Source of the DNA: a virus
Strand: one strand, 5' to 3'
Length of the DNA stretch: 26,338 nucleotides
Virus record (IMG/VR): IMGVR_UViG_3300020202_000201
Location: 1-26,338 of that record
Position numbers and translations under genes: made by a program. Under the pieces are notes generated by a model. It worked only from the letters and a program-made list of their open reading frames with translations, was not told where the DNA came from and did not search any database. Of this stretch, positions 4,631 to 12,364 are shown piece by piece; positions within the stretch are counted from its first letter, which is position 1, and each line of letters opens with the position of its first letter.

Positions 4631-5013
4631 GTCTCGAGATCGGGCAGAAGGTCGTGCGCGTGGGTGGTCCGTCCCGTGACGGACAGCGTGGTCACGTCGT
4701 GCAGATGGACGACGGCGGGCTCGGTGTGCAGCTCGACCGCGCTGCAGAGCGGCTGATCGTGCCGCTGACCGAGCGCAACCGGACCGAGTGGGCGCCGGAT
4801 ACGCGCTCGTCGCTGCAGCCGATGCAGATGGCGCGCGTTTCGTACGGTGCCGATCGCGAACTGCGCATCGCCCGCGGCGAATACGGCGTCAAGGAGTGGA
4901 TGAACCTGGCCGAGCGCGACCGGGTGGCGTGGATGCAGGCTGGTGCGCCGGCATCCGACGCGGACAGGCGGCGCCTTTACCTCGCCATCACGGCCGCGCT
5001 CAAGGGGGAGTGA
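4627..5013 (+). CDS. Hypothetical 128-residue protein with KOW-like N-terminus
   Basis: The GTG at 4627 overlaps the upstream TGA and has an excellent ribosome-binding site, GAAGGAGG, at 4612-4619. Residues 5-45 (KVVRVGG, QRGHVVQMDDGG, then VQLD) look like the small beta-barrel of KOW/SH3-like domains, in which a Gly closes the first turn. The remainder is helical and ends in a Arg/Leu-rich stretch. KOW-like folds often bind RNA or protein, but this is resemblance only. Translation is probably coupled to the preceding gene. Confidence 0.6.
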   Translation: MSLEIGQKVVRVGGPSRDGQRGHVVQMDDGGLGVQLDRAAERLIVPLTERNRTEWAPDTRSSLQPMQMARVSYGADRELRIARGEYGVKEWMNLAERDRVAWMQAGAPASDADRRRLYLAITAALKGE

Positions 5014-5015
5014 CC

Positions 5016-5168
5016 GTGAAGTACCTGCAGCGCAGCTTCACCGTCGCCCCAGGCAACGAAAAGGCGTATCGCGACAACTACGATCGGATTTTCGGCAAGA
5101 AATCGGAGCCGAAAAAGGCCCGCATCCGCGTCCGTAAGCAACTGCAGCCGAAGAAGGCGGGCGGTTGA
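5016..5168 (+). CDS. Small basic protein
   Basis: A 50-residue protein starting at GTG 5016, 2 nt past the previous stop, with AGGGGGAG upstream. It has an ordered-looking N-terminus (KYLQRSFTVAPG), then an aromatic/acidic helix and a very basic C-terminus (KKARIRVRKQLQPKK). Its stop overlaps the TTG of the next gene. Such size and charge are common among phage accessory nucleic-acid-binding proteins. No family was recognised. Confidence 0.55.
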   Translation: MKYLQRSFTVAPGNEKAYRDNYDRIFGKKSEPKKARIRVRKQLQPKKAGG

Positions 5169-5650
5169 GGCTGACCGTCCCGTTTCCGGTGTCCGACAAG
5201 CCCATCGAGCAGGGCGGGCTGCTCTATTGGGTCAACAGCGAGGCGCAAAAGCTGTTTCGGCAGATCCGCACGTTTGCCAATGCGCTGGCAGTGGAGCGAA
5301 AGACGGCCGATACGGCTGGTGACGGCGCGTACGTTCGGATCTGGGAGTCGGACGCCATGCCGACTAACGCTTGCTGGGCGGTTGTGGCCAACGTCGTCGG
5401 CGTTACGAAGTCGGGAACGGCGCAGCGTGCGTCTTACGGCATCGCCGGAACGTTCCAGTCGACCAGCAGCACGGTCGCCCAGGTCGATACGGACACGACG
5501 CTGTGGTCGGACGAGTCGACGGCTGCGATCAACGCCCGATTTGGCGTGGATACGGCGTCGCGGACGGTCTACGTCGAGGTTCGTGACGACGGGGCGAGCC
5601 CGATGCGTTTTTCCGCCGTGGTGCAGGTGAATGAGGCGCTGCCGTCGTGA
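5165..5650 (+). CDS. Hypothetical phage protein upstream of terminase
   Basis: The TTG start at 5165 overlaps the previous TGA (TTGA), the rare-start form of the overlap used all along this operon. The 161-residue product has an N-terminal segment with a likely helix (EAQKLFRQIRTFANAL), then a Thr/Ser/Ala-rich beta domain with an AVVANVVGV strand and a final VYVEVRDDG...FSAVVQV pair. The profile resembles a virion surface or fibre-associated beta-sandwich more than an enzyme. Position just before the terminase gives no specific clue. Function is unassigned. Confidence 0.6.
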   Translation: MRLTVPFPVSDKPIEQGGLLYWVNSEAQKLFRQIRTFANALAVERKTADTAGDGAYVRIWESDAMPTNACWAVVANVVGVTKSGTAQRASYGIAGTFQSTSSTVAQVDTDTTLWSDESTAAINARFGVDTASRTVYVEVRDDGASPMRFSAVVQVNEALPS

Positions 5651-7128
5651 CGATTGCAGCGCTCTTGCTGGCGGTCTTCGCCATGCACTATGACCCGGCA
5701 CCGGTCCAGCGCGAATTCCACGCGCTGCAGACCACGGAGGCACTCTTTGGTGGCTCGGCCGGCCCCGGCAAGTCGCTGGCGCTCACCTGCGACCCGTTCG
5801 ACCAGATCATAGTCGAGCACGAGCGCTGCAAAGCCGGCGAGTTGCGCTGGGGCGAGTCGTCGGGGATGGCGATCCACTTCCGGCGCGAGATGCCGCGCCT
5901 GGAAGAGACGATGTTCCGGGCGAAGGTGCTCTACAGCAAGCTCGACTCGGGCTTCAAGTGGGCCGAGCAGATCCACCTGGGCACGTTCTCGAGCGGCTAC
6001 CGCGTCAAGTTCGCCCACCTCAAGGACAACGACGCGTTTCTCAACTACCGCTCTAACCAGTACACCCGCGTCTACTTCGACGAGTTGATCGAATTCGAGG
6101 CCGACCAGTACCACGAACTCGTCGGCCGCTGCCGTTCCACGGATCCGGTGCTGCGGCAGATGCTCAAGGTCCGCGCGGCGTCCAACCCCGCCCCGAACTG
6201 GGTCCGCGAATACTTCGTCGACCCTGCGCCGAGGGGCCGGGTCATCCTGAAAAAGCGGTTCAAGCTACGGGACGGCTCCATCGAGGAGCGCACGCGGCTG
6301 TTTCTGCCGGCGAAGCTCTACGACAACCCCGACAAAGAGTACGTCCGCCAGTACGAAGCGAACCTCATGGACAAGCCGCACCACATCCGCGCGGCGCAAC
6401 TCCATGGCGATTGGTACATCGTCGCGGGCGCGTTCTTCGCCGAGGAGTGGGACGTAGATCGCGTCGTCGTCAAGCCGTTCAAGATTCCCGCCGGCTGGCG
6501 CAAGTTTCGCAGCGGCGACTGGGGCTACAAAGAGGAGTGCGTGATCCTGTGGTGGGCCGTCGACCCTGACGGCAACCTGATTTGCTACCGGGAACTGACG
6601 CTCAACGGCCGCAAGGCCCGTCACCGGTACGACGCGCGCGAGGTCGCCGAGAAGATCAAGGAGATCGAACAGGCGGCCGGCGAGTGGAACAACACCCGCG
6701 GCTGCTCGCGTCTGCAGGGCTGGATGGATACGCAACTCTGGGAGGAGCGCGGCCACCGCGGCCCGACCATGGCGGATGACATGGCGTCCGTCGGCGTCTA
6801 CTGGAACAAGGCGACCAAGGGGCGCAAGCAGGCGGCGCAGCAGTTCATCAAGCGGCTGAACGAGCAGGGCCCCAACGGTGAGCCGGGGGTCATGTTCTTC
6901 GAGACGTGCCGCGGCTGCATCACGACGATTCCCGCTATCGGAACCGACGCGACCGACCCGGAGAAGCCGGCGGACGGCGGGCCCGATCACTGGTGGGCGG
7001 CGGTCAGCTACGCAGTCGCGGCGAACCCGCTGCCCAGCGGAAACGAGCACAGCAACTACCAGGACGATGACGACTACGACGATGCGCCCAGGGCCCAAAA
7101 CTGGGGCCGCTACGGATACGGGAGTTAG
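5647..7128 (+). CDS. terL: Terminase large subunit
   Basis: The 493-residue protein is the packaging motor that pumps DNA into the prohead and cuts it. The N-terminal ATPase shows Walker A GGSAGPGKS at 35-43 and Walker B VYFDE at 142-146, followed by the coupling-type ASNP. The C-terminal nuclease shows acidic residues in SGDWG (D291), WMDT (D361) and GPDHWW (D447), consistent with an RNase H-like fold. The GTG at 5647 overlaps the previous stop; ATG 5683 is an alternative that still keeps both domains. The length is normal for the family. It works with the portal encoded next. Confidence 0.95.
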   Translation: MTIAALLLAVFAMHYDPAPVQREFHALQTTEALFGGSAGPGKSLALTCDPFDQIIVEHERCKAGELRWGESSGMAIHFRREMPRLEETMFRAKVLYSKLDSGFKWAEQIHLGTFSSGYRVKFAHLKDNDAFLNYRSNQYTRVYFDELIEFEADQYHELVGRCRSTDPVLRQMLKVRAASNPAPNWVREYFVDPAPRGRVILKKRFKLRDGSIEERTRLFLPAKLYDNPDKEYVRQYEANLMDKPHHIRAAQLHGDWYIVAGAFFAEEWDVDRVVVKPFKIPAGWRKFRSGDWGYKEECVILWWAVDPDGNLICYRELTLNGRKARHRYDAREVAEKIKEIEQAAGEWNNTRGCSRLQGWMDTQLWEERGHRGPTMADDMASVGVYWNKATKGRKQAAQQFIKRLNEQGPNGEPGVMFFETCRGCITTIPAIGTDATDPEKPADGGPDHWWAAVSYAVAANPLPSGNEHSNYQDDDDYDDAPRAQNWGRYGYGS

Positions 7129-7131
7129 CCC

Positions 7132-9372
7132 ATGGAAAACGACCAGGAAAAGAAACCCGTCTCCGTGGAGATGGATCAGGACGACGACAAGGCAGAGCAG
7201 GCGCTAGCCGACTATCCCGCCGATGCGCCCAACATCGTGCCGTTCTTCCTGCAGCATGGTGACGCGGGAAAGCTGTTCCTGAAGAAGCTGTCGGATCAGT
7301 TCTGGGACGACTACCAGACGGCGTGGGACAGCTGCGAGGACTGGCGGAACCGGTGCGCGGAGAACAACCGGATCATCACCGGGCATCTCAAGGGCAAGAA
7401 CCTGCCCTATGCCGGCTGCGCAAACGCGCACATGCCGATCGCGCTCGAGCGCATGTTGCGGCTGACCAGCAACGTGTTCGTCGAAATCTTCATCGAGCGG
7501 GACACCATCTTCGGCGTCAAGCCCACCGGTCCCGACGACTTCGAAGACGCCGAGGTGCTGACCATCCACGGCAACTGGCAGCTACAGAACGAGCAGACCG
7601 ACTTCATCCGCCAGCAGCACCGGGGCGTCTGGAACTACTTCACCACGGGCTCTGTGTTCGCCCACTCGTCGCGGGACACGGCCAAGGACCGCAACCGCCA
7701 CGACATCATGAACTGCGACGAGATGTTCGTGCCGTACGTCTGGACGACGTACGAGACGGACATGAGCGACGTTCCCTACAAGGGCCGCATCATCCGCAAG
7801 TACCGGCACGAGCTCGAAGCGCTGCGCGACGCTGACGACCCTGGTAAGGCGTGGGCGAACGTCGACGCGGTATTGGCCAAGGACCCGCCGGCCTGGGACA
7901 TCATCAGCGAGACGAAGGCGCGCGAGGAAGGCGCCAAGCACGAAGGCATCATCGCGCCCGACCGGAACAAGCGCGCGCCCTACGTGTTCATCGAGTACCA
8001 CGGCTGGGCGCAGATGCCGGGGGCCAAGTCGATGCGCCCGGTGTGCGCCATCCTCGACGTCAGCACCAAGGAACTGACCAAGCTCTACATCCGTGAAGAG
8101 GACGACTGGCGCGACCGCGCCCGCTACGACTTCCAACTCGAGGAGAAGGCCCGCTACGAAGAGGATCTGCAGGCGTACCAGGCGGCCATGGAGCAGGAGC
8201 AGAGCCTACGTATGGCGCTGCAGAACCCCGAGATCCTGCCCGAAGACAGGATGGAGCTCGAATCCGCGCTGGCCGCCGAGCCGCTGCAGCCGCCCGTGCC
8301 ACCAGCATGGATGGAAGGCGGGAAGACCGAGCCCGACCCGATTCGCAAGGTGCCGCTTGAGTACTTCAGCCACGGCGTCTGCGCGGAAAACCCGTTCGGC
8401 ATGCTGGGGCTGTCGTTCGGGTCCATCCAGGCGGACCTAAACCGCCTGGCCAACGAAGCACTCAACCGCTTCTACGACGCCGCGACGCTGGGCAACGTCT
8501 GGTCGGTGATCGCGCCCGAGTCGTTGGACTTCGGGTCCACGCAGCTCGGCATCGGACCCGGCAAGGTCATCCGCGTAAAGGGGATGACGGGCGAGCAGAT
8601 AAAGAACAGCATCATCGAGCTCAAGCCAGCCCCCGCGAACCCGCAGTTGCTCGACATCGTCGGTATGGCCGAGGAGGCGGCTGACAGTTCAATCGCGGCG
8701 CCGTCCGTGCTCTCGGGCGAGCCGGGCAAGAGCGGCGAGACGTTCCGCGGGCTGGCGACGCGCGTGGAGAAGGCGACACGGCAACTGAGCGCGGCCGGGA
8801 TCAAGTACCTCGACTTCCTGACCAACATCCTGCGCAACAACGCGCGACTTAACTCGTACTTCCTGCCCGATGAGCAGGTGCTGCAGGTGCTCGACCACGT
8901 CGACCTGCCGGATTTCCTGCTCGGCGGCAAGCCACGGCCGACCACGCGGGGCATGCGTGAGATCCACATCGGCCGCGACATGTACCGTCGCAATTACGAC
9001 GTGACGTTCACCGCCGACGTGCGGTTCGCCTCACAGGCGCAGCGGATCAGCGAGGCTGACGAACTGGTGGCGATGGCCGAGCACCCGGCGCTGCAGGGCA
9101 ACGCGGCCTTTGCGTACCAGGCGATTGCCAAGTCGCTGCGGGCGCGCGGGCAGCACGACATGATCCCGACCCTCGGCCCGCCGCCGCCCATGCCAGAGGT
9201 GCCGATGGGTATGGCACCGCCGATGGACGTGGCAATGGGCGGGCAGGCGATGGGACCGCCCGATACGACGCTGCCCGGCGGCCCTCCAGGCGAGCCACCA
9301 CCTGAGGACGTGCCGACGCCAGAGGCAGCGCCGGGGCCGATCCAGGGGCCGCAGCCGGGGGCAGAGGCGTGA
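7132..9372 (+). CDS. Portal protein (P22-like, large)
   Basis: At 746 residues this matches the large portals of P22-type podoviruses, which form the dodecameric head vertex where packaging and ejection take place. Supporting traits are its place directly after the terminase gene, the PYAGCANAHMPI motif near residue 90, long acidic and aromatic helical segments, and a conserved-looking stretch around SGEPGKSGETFRG (residues 526-538) in the region expected for the clip/stem. The C-terminus (about 680-746) is Pro/Gly/Met-rich and probably disordered. The start ATG 7132 has GGGAG upstream. Its stop overlaps the next start. Confidence 0.88.
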   Translation: MENDQEKKPVSVEMDQDDDKAEQALADYPADAPNIVPFFLQHGDAGKLFLKKLSDQFWDDYQTAWDSCEDWRNRCAENNRIITGHLKGKNLPYAGCANAHMPIALERMLRLTSNVFVEIFIERDTIFGVKPTGPDDFEDAEVLTIHGNWQLQNEQTDFIRQQHRGVWNYFTTGSVFAHSSRDTAKDRNRHDIMNCDEMFVPYVWTTYETDMSDVPYKGRIIRKYRHELEALRDADDPGKAWANVDAVLAKDPPAWDIISETKAREEGAKHEGIIAPDRNKRAPYVFIEYHGWAQMPGAKSMRPVCAILDVSTKELTKLYIREEDDWRDRARYDFQLEEKARYEEDLQAYQAAMEQEQSLRMALQNPEILPEDRMELESALAAEPLQPPVPPAWMEGGKTEPDPIRKVPLEYFSHGVCAENPFGMLGLSFGSIQADLNRLANEALNRFYDAATLGNVWSVIAPESLDFGSTQLGIGPGKVIRVKGMTGEQIKNSIIELKPAPANPQLLDIVGMAEEAADSSIAAPSVLSGEPGKSGETFRGLATRVEKATRQLSAAGIKYLDFLTNILRNNARLNSYFLPDEQVLQVLDHVDLPDFLLGGKPRPTTRGMREIHIGRDMYRRNYDVTFTADVRFASQAQRISEADELVAMAEHPALQGNAAFAYQAIAKSLRARGQHDMIPTLGPPPPMPEVPMGMAPPMDVAMGGQAMGPPDTTLPGGPPGEPPPEDVPTPEAAPGPIQGPQPGAEA

Positions 9373-9593
9373 TCGACGGACTGAGCGCGGATGACCTGGA
9401 CGGCTGGCGGTCCAACCCCGTAACCCGCGCCATCATGCGCGAGGTCGACAAGCGGGCGAAGGAGAAGGCCACCGAGCTCCGCAACGCCTCGGTCGACGCC
9501 AGCCTGGACCGCGTGCGCCGCGTGTCGGGGGCGCTGGAAGAGATCGAATGGATTCAGAAGCTCATGAACTCCAAGGGGGTCGAAGACACATGA
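9369..9593 (+). CDS. Small helical protein between portal and GroES-like gene
   Basis: The 74-residue protein starts at the GTG overlapping the portal stop (GTGA) and ends overlapping the next ATG. It is almost entirely charged helix (VDKRAKEKATELRN, SLDRVRRVSGALEEIEWIQKLM), which could form a coiled coil. There are no Cys residues or membrane segments. Small helical proteins at this position in podovirus head modules are common and poorly characterised; an assembly or portal-associated role is plausible but unsupported. Confidence 0.6.
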   Translation: MIDGLSADDLDGWRSNPVTRAIMREVDKRAKEKATELRNASVDASLDRVRRVSGALEEIEWIQKLMNSKGVEDT

Positions 9594-10207
9594 ACCTGGT
9601 TGAGGACGTCAGCAACGGCCACAACAAGAAGCCGCCCAAGGCCAAGAAGCCGGCGGACGAAAAGAAGCCCATCGGTAACTGGAAGCGGCCGAAGACGGGG
9701 GCGCAGTTCCCGCACATCCCGCTGGCGCAGAGAGCGGTCGCAACCCCGCTCCTGCTGCACAGGATCGAGCAGTTCGGGCTGGTGCTGCCCAAGGGCCGGC
9801 CGGTGTACGACCGCATCTACGTCTACCCGATCGGCGACAAGGACCAGGACGAGAAGATCGCCGGGTCGATTCTCTACAAGCCGCAGATGACCAAGGACCG
9901 ATTCGCAGCGTCCCGAGGAGTCATCGTCAAGGCCGGCATCAAGGCGCTCGAGCACATGTGGGCACACGGCATCGAGTTGGGACACATCGTGTTGGTCGCT
10001 CGCCTGTCCCCCTGGGAGCGCAAGTACGAAGGCAAGGGCCGCGAGCACACCGTCATGGTCCTGCGCTCGTCGGAGATCGTATCCAGCGAAGACCTGGAAG
10101 AAGACGTGTTGGATCAGTGCGTGGGGTTCAAGTTGGCTGAGGACGGGACGCTCATGATCGAGGACCGTCCCCGCGTCGACCCCGAAGAGACCGACGAAGG
10201 CATTTGA
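9590..10207 (+). CDS. GroES-like co-chaperonin fold protein
   Basis: In this 205-residue protein, residues 70-165 follow the GroES plan. VYDRIYVYPI matches the opening DRV-x-V strand. EKIAGSILY corresponds to the mobile loop and GGI region. ASRGVIVKAG matches the RG-x-V-x2-VG segment. GIELGHIVLV corresponds to VKVGD-x-V, and TVMVLRSSEIV to the closing strand. The Lys/Pro-rich N-terminus (about 1-40) is an extension not found in GroES. A phage protein of this type could replace host GroES during capsid folding, as T4 gp31 does. AAGGGGG precedes the ATG. The call rests on pattern only. Confidence 0.6.
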   Translation: MNLVEDVSNGHNKKPPKAKKPADEKKPIGNWKRPKTGAQFPHIPLAQRAVATPLLLHRIEQFGLVLPKGRPVYDRIYVYPIGDKDQDEKIAGSILYKPQMTKDRFAASRGVIVKAGIKALEHMWAHGIELGHIVLVARLSPWERKYEGKGREHTVMVLRSSEIVSSEDLEEDVLDQCVGFKLAEDGTLMIEDRPRVDPEETDEGI

Positions 10208-10218
10208 AAGGAGAACAC

Positions 10219-11127
10219 ATGCCGCTCGCGAACGCTGCCGAGGAGCCCGAGGACAAGACCGTATCGACCGTCGACCCTAACGAGGGCAAGGCCACTGAAA
10301 AGCCGCAACTGGAAGTCGACCTGTCAGAGGACGATGACGGGGACGACGGGGCACCGGAGCCGAAGGAAGAGGGACGACGCGAGCGACGACGGCGGCGCGT
10401 CCGCGAGTTGGACGCCGAACTTAAGCGGGAGCGCGAGGAGCGACAGAAGCTAGAGCGACAGCTGGCCGAGATCAGCGGCAAGGTGACGGGCCTGCAGACG
10501 GGCCTGCAGGCTTTGCCGCGCCAGCAGCCGGCGGCCGAGGAGTCTGACCCGCTGCAGACCGAGATCGACGGCATCGAGGCGCAGCAGCGTGCGATCTTGC
10601 TGCAACTGCGGTCCGGGCAGTTGGCCGACGACGTCGCGGAAAAGCTGGCGTCGCAGCACAGCCAACTCGAGAAGAAGCGCCGTAAGCTGGAATTCCAGCA
10701 GTTTTCGCGCGAGTCGGGAGGCGGCGAGGCTGCCCCATCCCGCACCGACTACGAAAACCAGATGCTCGCGGCTGAGTTTCCCGAGGTGTTCGGCGACCCC
10801 GTTCGTCTGCAAGAGGCGAAGACCGAGTTGATCCGCCTCAACCGGACCCGTGGTCTGCCGATCAACTACGCCACCGCGAAACTGGCGGCCAAGGCGGTAC
10901 AGGACCGGTACACCCGCAAAGCGCCGCCGCCGTCGGAAGCGGAGAAGGCAAAGCATGCCGCGGAGCCGGGGCGCGCCGGTGCTGCCGGTGGCGGAACGCG
11001 GTTCGTGCCGACGAAGTTGCACCTGAACGCAGCGCGCGCCTACACGTCGCACATGGAAGGGCTGAGCGACGAGGAGCGCGTGAAAATCTGGGCGAAGAAG
11101 GTCGGCAAGCCGCGCGGGCTGATCTGA
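10219..11127 (+). CDS. Capsid scaffolding protein
   Basis: The ATG at 10219 has AAAGGAGA six nt upstream and is preferred over the TTG at 10204. The 302-residue product has an acidic N-terminus (about 1-50), a long charged coiled coil (about 55-150) with Arg/Glu/Leu/Gln heptads, a central helical part and a basic C-terminus. That is the usual composition of podovirus scaffolds, which bind coat protein through a positively charged tail and are expelled before DNA entry. Its position between the portal and capsid genes agrees. A 188-nt regulatory gap follows. Confidence 0.75.
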   Translation: MPLANAAEEPEDKTVSTVDPNEGKATEKPQLEVDLSEDDDGDDGAPEPKEEGRRERRRRRVRELDAELKREREERQKLERQLAEISGKVTGLQTGLQALPRQQPAAEESDPLQTEIDGIEAQQRAILLQLRSGQLADDVAEKLASQHSQLEKKRRKLEFQQFSRESGGGEAAPSRTDYENQMLAAEFPEVFGDPVRLQEAKTELIRLNRTRGLPINYATAKLAAKAVQDRYTRKAPPPSEAEKAKHAAEPGRAGAAGGGTRFVPTKLHLNAARAYTSHMEGLSDEERVKIWAKKVGKPRGLI

Positions 11128-11129
11128 TT

Positions 11130-11150
11130 GTCACTTTCAACGCGTTGACA
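11130..11150 (+). promoter_or_regulatory. Control motif upstream of the capsid operon
   Basis: GTCACTTTCAAC at 11130-11141 is identical to the arms of the divergent repeat at 4407 and 4461. It is fused to a 12-bp palindrome, TCAACGCGTTGA (11138-11149), and to TTGACA (11145-11150). No convincing -10 box follows at normal spacing, so if it is a promoter it is probably read by a phage or phage-modified polymerase. The first downstream gene starts at 11316. Confidence 0.5.
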
Positions 11151-11203
11151 GCATAGCCACTCGTCATCAACGCTGATACCAGCAGTTGGGACGGCCGTGG
11201 CCG

Positions 11204-11220
11204 CTGCGAGTGAATCGCAG
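11204..11220. other. Stem-loop in the leader of the capsid operon
   Basis: CTGCGA (11204-11209) and TCGCAG (11215-11220) form a perfect 6-bp stem with a 5-nt loop, about 95 nt upstream of the 11316 start codon. There is no T-tract, so it is not an obvious terminator. It could be a leader-RNA structure or a processing site. Confidence 0.35.
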
Positions 11221-11315
11221 GACTGGCGCAAAGCTCCCGGGCCTAGTTGTCCCGCCGTTGTACGCCCGACGGTGTGCGGATAGGCCGGCATGGGCGGAGC
11301 AACGGAGTTCTGCGA

Positions 11316-11750
11316 ATGGCGCGCAAGCGCAAAGATCCGACGTCGCGTTCCGCTGACGGTTACCGCGCCTACGACCAGATCGAAGACCTGGACCCGACCC
11401 GCGATTACAAGCTCGTCAATCCAAACGACGAGCTGAGCGGCGTTGAGGTCTACGAGGCCATGGGGTACGAGATCGAAACTCGCCGCCCCGGTGGTCCGCG
11501 TCCCAAGATCGGCAAGACGGTGACCGATGGACAGGCCATCACTGTCCTTGGCCAGGTGCTCATGTCGCGGCCGATCGAGGTCGCCCAGGCTGAGTACGAG
11601 GCCGGTCAGAAGCGCGCCGACGCCCTGGATCGCCGCATCCTGAAGGACGGGAACATCGAGGACGGGTTGCGCGGCCAAGGGCTGCGGCTCGGCGTCGATC
11701 GCGACCCGAACTTCACCAGCGGGCCGTTCGTGGAGCTCGAGGGAGCGTAA
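11316..11750 (+). CDS. First protein of the capsid operon
   Basis: The ATG at 11316, with GGAG about 9 nt upstream, gives 144 residues. The N-terminus is basic, followed by DPTRDYKLVNPND, YEAMGYE (46-52), VLMSRP (81-86) and a helix ending ADALDRRIL (101-109). The gene sits between scaffold and coat, where podoviruses commonly encode a small conserved head-module protein of unknown role. Its paralogue is the last gene of the leftward operon (2922-3212). Likely a minor head or assembly factor. Confidence 0.65.
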   Translation: MARKRKDPTSRSADGYRAYDQIEDLDPTRDYKLVNPNDELSGVEVYEAMGYEIETRRPGGPRPKIGKTVTDGQAITVLGQVLMSRPIEVAQAEYEAGQKRADALDRRILKDGNIEDGLRGQGLRLGVDRDPNFTSGPFVELEGA

Positions 11751-11753
11751 CCC

Positions 11754-12362
11754 ATGGCGAACCGAGCAACGTTCGGCGGGGCGCGCTGGAGGCAGAATCT
11801 CACTGCGCCAGCGTCGACCAGCCCGCCCATCGAGATCCTTCCCGTCGCCGACGACTACAATACCCAGCTGTCGATCGGCGACTTCGTCAAGCAAATCTCC
11901 ACCGGCTACATGGAGCGAGCCGCGGCCGGCGACACCATTTACGGCGTCTTCGTCGGCTGCGAGCAGTACTACGACGGCACGGCGATCCGCCGGGGCGGCA
12001 AGTACCCTGCGTCGCAGTCGTACGACACTAACTTTGAGCGCCAGACCCTGATCCGGGTCATCCCGGCGTTCGGGCAGGTGTTCGAGATGTGTACCGACGA
12101 CGTCGGTTCGACGTACGACACCTACGCCGAGCACCTGGCGTTCGTCGGCGAAAACTGTGAGTGGGTGTCCGGGACCGCCAGCGGCGATTACTCGGGGAAC
12201 CTGCTCGACATCAGCACCCACGCCACCACCAACACGCTGTCGCTGCACCTGCGGGGCATCGCCAAGCATGTTGACCACGACTTCGCGGCCCTCGGCGTCC
12301 GCTACTACGTGACCGTCAACCTGACCCAGCAGCCGGCGGCTGGGTCGACCACGGGGGTCTAA
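11754..12362 (+). CDS. Putative head structural or decoration protein
   Basis: The 202-residue protein starts at ATG 11754, 3 nt past the previous stop. It contains a run of probable beta strands with DTIYGVFVGCEQYY, LIRVIPAFGQVFEMC and NTLSLHLRGIAKHVDHDF, and its last third (GVRYYVTVNLTQQ) is strand-like. There is no signal peptide or membrane segment. Its place directly before the coat gene and its length suggest a virion protein such as a decoration or capsid-stabilising subunit. No family is recognised with confidence. Confidence 0.55.
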   Translation: MANRATFGGARWRQNLTAPASTSPPIEILPVADDYNTQLSIGDFVKQISTGYMERAAAGDTIYGVFVGCEQYYDGTAIRRGGKYPASQSYDTNFERQTLIRVIPAFGQVFEMCTDDVGSTYDTYAEHLAFVGENCEWVSGTASGDYSGNLLDISTHATTNTLSLHLRGIAKHVDHDFAALGVRYYVTVNLTQQPAAGSTTGV

Positions 12363-12364
12363 TC

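Noticed and set aside
11145-11173. Sigma-70 promoter beginning with TTGACA
   Set aside because: No sequence close to TATAAT lies 15-19 nt downstream; the hexamer is better explained as part of the palindrome attached to the shared motif.
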